In this document: piece by piece, positions 58,551-64,000 of the stretch | How the letters are laid out: every line of letters starts with the position of its first letter | Position numbering within the stretch: the first letter of the stretch is position 1 | Source: Alphaproteobacteria bacterium UBA6178 | GTDB lineage: Bacteria; Pseudomonadota; Alphaproteobacteria; Rickettsiales; UBA3002 | Assembly (NCBI GenBank): GCA_002422205.1 | Contig: DITS01000048.1 | Coordinates: forward strand, 44,772 to 108,771 | Reading direction: 5' to 3' | Length of the DNA stretch: 64,000 nt | Notes under the pieces: model-generated | Database searches by the model: none | Told to the model about the DNA's origin: nothing | Seen by the model: only the letters and a program-made list of their open reading frames with translations | Translations under genes and position numbers: made by a program

Positions 58551-61500
58551 TTACGCCACATCCGCTGCAGCAGCCAGCTGAATTGACAGGGCAAAACACT
58601 CATCGCTGGTGAGCATGCTAGCGGGTTCACGCATTACGCTCCACACGACTTGCGCAATATTGCCTGCGCCGCACACATCATCCATGAAGGGCGCAAGGGC
58701 AGCTTCACCCAGCGCATCGGCACGCTCGGCAAGCGGCGTAATGCTCACACGGTCAATCGGGTATTTGATGGAGACACCACGCGTTGATTTTTCTTTGCGC
58801 ACGACATCGAGGATGGCCAGCGCCGCTTCGCCATGGGCGTTGAAGTTTGCATCCCATGCGGGGTAGTGGAGCGCTTGCGGCCATTGCCCGCGCGCATGCA
58901 GCGAGCCAGCCGCCGCGTAATCATCGGGGAAGATATGCGCGAATAACTCTTCAGTGATATGCGGCACGATGGGGGCGAACAGGCGCAAAATGCCCTGCAA
59001 GCAATGATACATGGTATAAACGGCGGACGCTTGGGCATTCTCGTCATGCTGTGATGATGCGATAGCATCAGGCGCAGCATCTCCAGATCCTGCGCTCCCG
59101 CTTCGCGTGCCGCAGGATGACAGATCCTCGCCGCCATAAATCCGCTTTTTCACCAGCTCTAAATAATTGTCACAAAAATCATTCCAGAAGAAATCTTCGG
59201 TAGCGCGCAGGGCATCGGCATATTCATAGGCTTCAAACGCCGCCGTGGCTTTTCCCACCGCACGACCAAGCCGTGTCAGAATCCACAGATCAAGCGCCTG
59301 CGTAATCACACCACGCGTCATATCGCCCTGTGCTGTGGTTGGCTGGTCGTTCAGCTTCTCTAAATGAATGGCCGCAAATTGTGTGGCATTCCAGAGCTTT
59401 GTAACCAGTTTTTTACCTATTTTCAGAAGGTCTTTGCTAAAGGCCGTATCAGCTCCAAGCCGCGAGGTTGCCGCCCAGTAGCGCACGGCATCCGTGCCTT
59501 GTTCTTCAATGAGTTCAACGGGGGTGACCACATTGCCCTTGGATTTGGACATTTTGGTTTTGTCCTCGGCCAGACACCAGCCCGATATCATCAGATTGTT
59601 CCAAGGAATACAATCGCTATGCAGGTGTGATTTAACGACCGTATAAAATGCCCAGGTGCGAATAATCTCATGCGCCTGTGGCCGCAGATCGGCGGGGAAC
59701 AGCTTGGCGTGGCGGTCAGGGTTGAGGATAAAGGCATTGTCATTCCCCGAATCGCCGGAGGCGATTATAGGGGAATCCACAGCACTGGATCGCCCTATAA
59801 TTGGCGTTGCCAATTCGGGCGATGACGAAATCCCCTTGCTCGAAATTTGCGGGCTGATCGAACTCGTCGCCCAGGTGTCCATGACATCGGTATCAGCCTT
59901 AATCATGAGCTCTTTGCCCGTTAATTTACATCTTGCTTTCCAACAGCCTGGATACTGCACTTCTATGATGTCTACTAAGTCATCAGGCGGCGTAGAAATA
60001 GGATTTACGGGAAGATCTTTAGGCTCAGCAATAATCATATCAGTGAGTTTGAAGTCCTCATAAACAGTGTCTTGCCTGTTTTTTATCTCTCCTGTGCCAG
60101 AACGGTGCACTACCTCTCCAGTCCTTTCTCCAATTTTCTCCCAAACATACCACACCGGAAACGGCACACCAAAATAACGCTGGCGCGAAATGCACCAGTC
60201 GGAATTCAACCCGTCAATCCATTGCTCCATCCGCAGTTTCATCCATTCGGGATGCCATGTGGATTCATTGGCGCGGGCTTTCAGTGGCTCTTTTTTATCC
60301 ATCACCTTCACGAACCATTGCGGGGTGGGGAGGATTTCGAGCGGCGCACCCGAACGCTCGGCGCATTTAACCGTATGGCGGATGGGTTTGGATTCTTTCA
60401 AATCACCCGATTCGCGCAGTAGCTCGATGATGGTTTCCCGCGCACCCAAATGCTTCGGGTCACGGTTGGACACTTTTTTGCCGTTCAGCTTCTCGATCAC
60501 CCTCACCCGCGCGCTTTGCGCGCTTCCCTCTCCCTGAGGGAGAGGGGTAGGGTGAGGGGGCTCCAGAAGCGAAGATAAATCCAGCTTGCCAAATTTATTC
60601 AGCACCACACGGGTGTCCAGCTTGTGCTTCTTCCATTTTTCGATGTCCGCCTCATCACCAAACGTACAGCACATCATGATGCCGGTGCCTTTTTCGGGAT
60701 CGACCGTGTCGTCGGTCAGAATCGGCACGCGCACGCCAAATAGCGGGGTGATGGCGTGCTTGCCGCTCAAATGCTGATAGCGCGCATCGTCGGGGTGATA
60801 GAAGATGCCAACGCAAGCGGGGATGAGTTCGGGGCGCGTGGTGCCGATTAAAATACGGTCATGCTGCGATGATGCGGTAGCATCAGGCGCAGCATCTTTA
60901 GATCCTGCGCTCTCGCTTTGCGAGCCGCAGGATGACGCACCTTCGATCCCAAACCAAATATCATTCCAGCTTGAATCGAGCTCCTTATCTTCGATCTCGG
61001 CCTGTGCAATCGCCGTCTGATCCACCGGATCCCAGAAGAAGGGCTGCAATTTGCGCTCCACATGCTGGTTGCGGTATAAATCAAGGAACGATAGCTGCGA
61101 CAATTTGCGCGCCTCATCCGAAATCGTGTGATATTCCTGATGCCAGTCCACTGACAGCGCAATGCTTTTGAACAGGCCGCGAAACTCAGCCCGTGCCTCT
61201 TCCGATACGCTTTGGCACTGCGCGATAAAATCCTCGCGGCTCATATCGACGGCGCGGATTTTTTTGACCTTTTCCACCAGCCGCTCGGTTGGCAGGCCGT
61301 TATCGTCAAACCCCATCGGGTAAAACACATCCATGCCCTTCATGCGCTGGTAGCGCGCCACAAAGTCACACTGGGTATAGGAAAACACATGCCCCATATG
61401 CAACAGCCCCGACACGGTGGGCGGCGGGGTGTCGATCACATAGGTCAGCTCGCGCGGCGCATCATCACGCCACGCGTAGATATCGTTAGAAAACCAGTAA

Positions 61501-61556
61501 TCCTGCCATTTTTTCTCCGATGCCTTATGGTCATAGGCTTTGGGCAGGGGCTTCAT
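58551..61556 (-). CDS. valS: Valyl-tRNA synthetase, archaeal-like type, with inserted repeat peptides
   Basis: About 1001 residues from the ATG at 61556 (ATG at 61577 or TTG at 61604 possible). HIGH motif variant LLHMGH, GFDDNGLPTER and KMSKSKGN are intact, so it should charge tRNA-Val. The sequence follows the archaeal-like ValS I know from Rickettsiales (about 810-830 residues) but is longer because four repeat elements are inserted in frame: 60858-60936, 60500-60558, 59739-59826 and 59043-59121 (encoding SSCGSQSESAGSKDAAPDA and similar). The inserts lie between conserved blocks, so they probably form surface loops. Confidence 0.92.
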   Translation of the reverse strand: MKPLPKAYDHKASEKKWQDYWFSNDIYAWRDDAPRELTYVIDTPPPTVSGLLHMGHVFSYTQCDFVARYQRMKGMDVFYPMGFDDNGLPTERLVEKVKKIRAVDMSREDFIAQCQSVSEEARAEFRGLFKSIALSVDWHQEYHTISDEARKLSQLSFLDLYRNQHVERKLQPFFWDPVDQTAIAQAEIEDKELDSSWNDIWFGIEGASSCGSQSESAGSKDAAPDATASSQHDRILIGTTRPELIPACVGIFYHPDDARYQHLSGKHAITPLFGVRVPILTDDTVDPEKGTGIMMCCTFGDEADIEKWKKHKLDTRVVLNKFGKLDLSSLLEPPHPTPLPQGEGSAQSARVRVIEKLNGKKVSNRDPKHLGARETIIELLRESGDLKESKPIRHTVKCAERSGAPLEILPTPQWFVKVMDKKEPLKARANESTWHPEWMKLRMEQWIDGLNSDWCISRQRYFGVPFPVWYVWEKIGERTGEVVHRSGTGEIKNRQDTVYEDFKLTDMIIAEPKDLPVNPISTPPDDLVDIIEVQYPGCWKARCKLTGKELMIKADTDVMDTWATSSISPQISSKGISSSPELATPIIGRSSAVDSPIIASGDSGNDNAFILNPDRHAKLFPADLRPQAHEIIRTWAFYTVVKSHLHSDCIPWNNLMISGWCLAEDKTKMSKSKGNVVTPVELIEEQGTDAVRYWAATSRLGADTAFSKDLLKIGKKLVTKLWNATQFAAIHLEKLNDQPTTAQGDMTRGVITQALDLWILTRLGRAVGKATAAFEAYEYADALRATEDFFWNDFCDNYLELVKKRIYGGEDLSSCGTRSGSAGSGDAAPDAIASSQHDENAQASAVYTMYHCLQGILRLFAPIVPHITEELFAHIFPDDYAAAGSLHARGQWPQALHYPAWDANFNAHGEAALAILDVVRKEKSTRGVSIKYPIDRVSITPLAERADALGEAALAPFMDDVCGAGNIAQVVWSVMREPASMLTSDECFALSIQLAAAADVA
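59043..59121. repeat. 79-base palindromic element inside valS
   Basis: Same element as at 60858-60936, inserted in frame and translated on the minus strand as a Ser/Ala-rich peptide. Bounded by GTCATGCTG and GGATGAC. Confidence 0.85.
59739..59826. repeat. 88-base palindromic element inside valS
   Basis: Bounded by GTCATTCCCCGAATCGCC and GGGCGATGAC; inner CCTATAAT and ATTATAGG form a second pair. Translated within ValS as SSPELATPIIGRSSAVDS and following residues. Confidence 0.75.
60500..60558. repeat. 59-base palindromic element inside valS
   Basis: CCCTCACCC to GGGTGAGGG with an inner CTCTCCCT-GAGGGAGAG hairpin and a GCGCGC block; a common interspersed repeat type. Translated as PPHPTPLPQGEG within ValS. 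Confidence 0.8.
60858..60936. repeat. 79-base palindromic element inside valS
   Basis: Nearly identical to 59043-59121 and similar to the intergenic copy at 54247-54335. Inserted in frame between the segments DIWFGIEG and RILIGTTRPEL. Confidence 0.85.
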
Positions 61557-61796
61557 GCTATAAGAAAATGCGTTCATAAGCGCCAGCTTTAGCGCATTGC
61601 TCAAGCGGGCGCAAGGATTAGCATGTTGGAATCTGCTCCATTAAAGCATCAATTCAGCAAAGAATAAAAAACACAGTGCCGCCACCACAAAAAGTTAATT
61701 TGATTAAGAATAGCGGGCGATTCTTTAGCAATTAATTAACCAATATCCGCTACCCTTGTTTCATAGTGAAACACTCATATTAACTGAGGTGGCGGC

Positions 61797-63326
61797 ATGC
61801 AAATACGGAAAGGCTTCTTGCATTATTATATAGTATCTACGGCGTTTATAGCGCTGGCAATGCCCGCACAAGGACAGGAAATAGCGCTGGCGAAACTCGG
61901 CGCTGCACCTTCGCATCGAACGGCGCTGGAATCCGCTATCACCACACCGTATTTTAACACGAAAGCACTGCATCAGGCATTTGCGACAATGGATAGCCAT
62001 GGGTTACGCGCCGAATATTATCAGGCCGAACTGGCCCGCTTGCAGAGCATCCATAGCGAGAGCAAACAGTTTGCGACCCATCAGGCTATGCTGGTGCGCG
62101 AAGCCATTGCCGATTTACGCTATGGGTTGGGCCGCAATAACAGCGCCAAAGCGAAACAAGAGCGTATGGCTGAGCTGGATGAGTTAACTGCCCGATTGGC
62201 ACAATGCAAGGATATAGCAGGGTGCCTGCAACAATTGGCGGCGCGCGACCGCCAATATATTCCGCTGCAAATGATGCTGGCCGAATATCGCGAGATTGAA
62301 GCACAGGGCGGATGGCCACAGGTGCCCGCTGGCGCCAAACTGGAATTGGGCGCGCAGGGCGAACGGGTGCAGGCATTGCGTCAGTTTTTAACACAAACAG
62401 GCGATAGCAGCGAAGACGATAGCGAATCCATTCTTTTCGATGAAATTCTGGAAACGGCAGTCAAACGTTTTCAATCTCGTCATGGATTAGAAGCCGATGG
62501 TATCGTGGGGCCGAAAACGCTGCAATCCATCAATACCCCCATCAGCAAACGCATCGAACAGATTGAGCTGTCGATGGACCGGCTGCGTCAATTGCCGCAA
62601 GCACAAGGCCCGCATATTCGCGTTAATATTCCCAGCTACCGCTTGCAGGCGTTTGACGGGGAAGCGCTTGCACTCGAAATGGAAGTGATCGTAGGGCAGG
62701 TGTCACGTAAAACCCCCTTATTTGATAATGCGATTACCTCCCTTGTACTCAACCCCACATGGACTCCCACGCCCCGCATTATCCGCGAGGATATATTGCC
62801 AAAAGTGCGTAATAATCCTGCATATCTCTCTGGCGGCTACGTGGTTACCAATAATTATACCGGCGAGCAAATTGACCCCACCATGATTGACTGGAGCATG
62901 GTAGAAGCAGGCGATGTGCGGATTATGCAGCGCTCCGGCGCGGGCAATGCGCTGGGCAAAATCAAATTTGATATGCCCTCATCGGATGCGATTTATTTAC
63001 ATGATACATCAAAGCCCTACCTGTTTAAAGAATCCTACCGTGCGCTGAGCTCGGGCTGTATCCGCGTGTCGCAGCCGGATAAGCTGCTGCGTTATGTCGC
63101 ATCGGTGCAAGGAGAAGACTTTGCACAAAAAGCGACCAAGCAGTATCAGTCCACCGCCCATACCAGCCTGAAGCTTGCAAAGCCGGTGCCAGTCAAAGCC
63201 ACCTATTTCACCGCATGGGTGAATAAGCATGGTCAGATCGAGTTTTATGGAGATGTCTATCAGCGTGACGCATCGGCAAGACTGGCATGGAATAAAATGA
63301 GCAATCGGCAATATGTAAGCCGCTAG
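61797..63326 (+). CDS. L,D-transpeptidase (YcbB/LdtD-like)
   Basis: 509 residues; GAGGTGG precedes the ATG. A signal peptide (to about residue 25), a helical N-terminal part, a peptidoglycan-binding domain (about 180-240: GERVQALRQFLTQTGD, FQSRHGLEADGIVGPKTL) and a YkuD domain with IYLHDTSKP and the catalytic SSGCIRV. It makes 3-3 cross-links or anchors proteins to peptidoglycan in the periplasm. The convergent M15-type gene ends 3 bases away. Confidence 0.93.
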   Translation: MQIRKGFLHYYIVSTAFIALAMPAQGQEIALAKLGAAPSHRTALESAITTPYFNTKALHQAFATMDSHGLRAEYYQAELARLQSIHSESKQFATHQAMLVREAIADLRYGLGRNNSAKAKQERMAELDELTARLAQCKDIAGCLQQLAARDRQYIPLQMMLAEYREIEAQGGWPQVPAGAKLELGAQGERVQALRQFLTQTGDSSEDDSESILFDEILETAVKRFQSRHGLEADGIVGPKTLQSINTPISKRIEQIELSMDRLRQLPQAQGPHIRVNIPSYRLQAFDGEALALEMEVIVGQVSRKTPLFDNAITSLVLNPTWTPTPRIIREDILPKVRNNPAYLSGGYVVTNNYTGEQIDPTMIDWSMVEAGDVRIMQRSGAGNALGKIKFDMPSSDAIYLHDTSKPYLFKESYRALSSGCIRVSQPDKLLRYVASVQGEDFAQKATKQYQSTAHTSLKLAKPVPVKATYFTAWVNKHGQIEFYGDVYQRDASARLAWNKMSNRQYVSR

Positions 63327-63329
63327 GCA

Positions 63330-63875
63330 TTACCAATAACGCACATTACCGGTATCAATATGGATAAAGCCGGAGCTACGATATAAGCCGACACCTCCGG
63401 CCTGCAGGCCCTTCGCACTACGATGCAAATCAAGAACATCCACCCCCGGCATGGCAATGTCTATCGCTTGCCCCATCATATGCATGCTTTTTTTAGCCAC
63501 GCCACCGGATTTAGCGGCCAGCATGCCATTGGTTTTGGCCGAACGATAAGCCGAAATCACTTCAAATTCCTTATCCGCCCCATAGCGTTGCTGCAGTTGG
63601 AAGAGTTGATCAATCAGCTTCATATCCATCGCATGCACCTCGCCCGTGCGGTGATCACGTAGCAGCATGTTCATATCCGTAATAGCGCGCCGGTTGGCCA
63701 CCCCACCACGCATATAAGTGAAAACGCCGGATTCGCCGGTATGAATGCTGCGCAACGCAATGCGGCGCGTATCGGGGAGCGTGCTCGCCATGCTGATACG
63801 CGGCAAGCCAGCAATCGCCACACCCCCCACAAGGAGGCCAGCAAACTGACGACGTGACAAAGGCTGAAGACTCAT
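63330..63875 (-). CDS. M15-family (DUF882) peptidase-like protein with Tat signal
   Basis: 181 residues from the ATG at 63875. The Tat motif SRRQFAG is followed by a hydrophobic stretch. Zn-site motifs of YcbK/DUF882 are present: SAYRS, SMHMMGQAIDI and SGFIHIDTG. The family is related to D-Ala-D-Ala metallopeptidases and acts on periplasmic peptidoglycan. It is convergent with the L,D-transpeptidase gene, a pairing also seen in E. coli (ycbB-ycbK). Confidence 0.9.
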   Translation of the reverse strand: MSLQPLSRRQFAGLLVGGVAIAGLPRISMASTLPDTRRIALRSIHTGESGVFTYMRGGVANRRAITDMNMLLRDHRTGEVHAMDMKLIDQLFQLQQRYGADKEFEVISAYRSAKTNGMLAAKSGGVAKKSMHMMGQAIDIAMPGVDVLDLHRSAKGLQAGGVGLYRSSGFIHIDTGNVRYW

Positions 63876-63958
63876 AGAGGCCAATTATTAACCATTTGTT
63901 AATCATTGGCAAGGATAATCTGCACCTATAATGAACGTAATATTGATCGAATCAATCG

Positions 63959-64000
63959 TGGTGCGGGTGAGAAGACTCGAACTTCCACGCCTCGCGGCGC
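63959..64000 (-). tRNA. tRNA-Leu (class II), 3' part, cut by the window edge
   Basis: The reverse complement ends CACCCGC-A-CCA, with the T-arm GGAAG-TTCGAGT-CTTCT before it and a long variable arm (CGCC-GCGA-GGCG). CCA is encoded. The acceptor strand CACCCGC pairs with GCGGGTG, the usual tRNA-Leu start. The anticodon lies outside the window, so Ser cannot be fully excluded. Confidence 0.75.

Overview
This window reads as the chromosome of an alphaproteobacterium of moderate GC. Evidence: a head-tail gene series in the order of alphaproteobacterial gene transfer agents (GTA, RcGTA g2-g15), the hfq-hflX pair, a consensus CtrA box in front of a Tad pilus locus, and a valyl-tRNA synthetase of the archaeal-like type that I associate with Rickettsiales and some relatives. 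The exact order cannot be fixed from sequence alone; a lineage near Micavibrionales or Rickettsiales is an inference.

Layout. 1-1720: start of gltB and complete gltD (glutamate synthase). 1792-5600: leftward Tad-type operon with two TadE-like minor pilins, a TadG-like vWA protein and a secreted Cys-rich protein ending in a Hint domain. 5928-11025: an RTX repeat protein, a DUF368 undecaprenyl-phosphate transporter homologue, a sterol desaturase/fatty acid hydroxylase family protein, a MarR-GNAT fusion with an inverted repeat at its start, and a Sel1-like membrane protein. 11086-12159: three tandem Flp pilin genes, each with the same terminator. 12338-52446: the GTA-like cluster (terminase in two pieces, portal, protease, capsid, connector, adaptor, DUF3168, major tail protein, DUF2460, DUF2163, NlpC/P60, TIM-barrel tail protein, DUF2793, LamG-like protein, holin-like genes, lysozyme). 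52547-54915: further unknown genes and repeats. 54901-63875: hflX, hfq, an amidase, an unknown gene, valS, an L,D-transpeptidase and an M15-type (DUF882) protein. 63959-64000: the 3' end of a class II tRNA, probably tRNA-Leu.

The most striking aspect is the GTA-like region. Nearly every junction between conserved head or tail genes, and the terminase gene itself, carries one or more extra genes of unknown function, often on the opposite strand. No tape measure protein is recognisable; its usual place holds nine unrelated genes (27357-38944). Many of the extra genes share one promoter design: two half-sites of the form KTCAYA/KTCACA spaced 11 bp apart, then 20-21 bp, then a good -10 hexamer. 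The direct repeat resembles a Pho box (PhoB/OmpR-type response regulator), but lies one helical turn further from the -10 than in E. coli. I found it upstream of genes starting at 16260(-), 18172, 24415 (weak), 24867, 32006(-), 32235, 34416, 36204, 52547 and 53048, at an orphan site at 54478-54494(-), and in degenerate form before 58477(-). This suggests a co-regulated set of large helical and membrane proteins interleaved with a phage-derived particle.

A second theme is small palindromic repeats. Four lie in intergenic space and four more are inserted in frame inside valS, reminiscent of Rickettsia palindromic elements. I see no integrase, phage repressor or replication gene, so the region looks like a resident domesticated element rather than an intact prophage.
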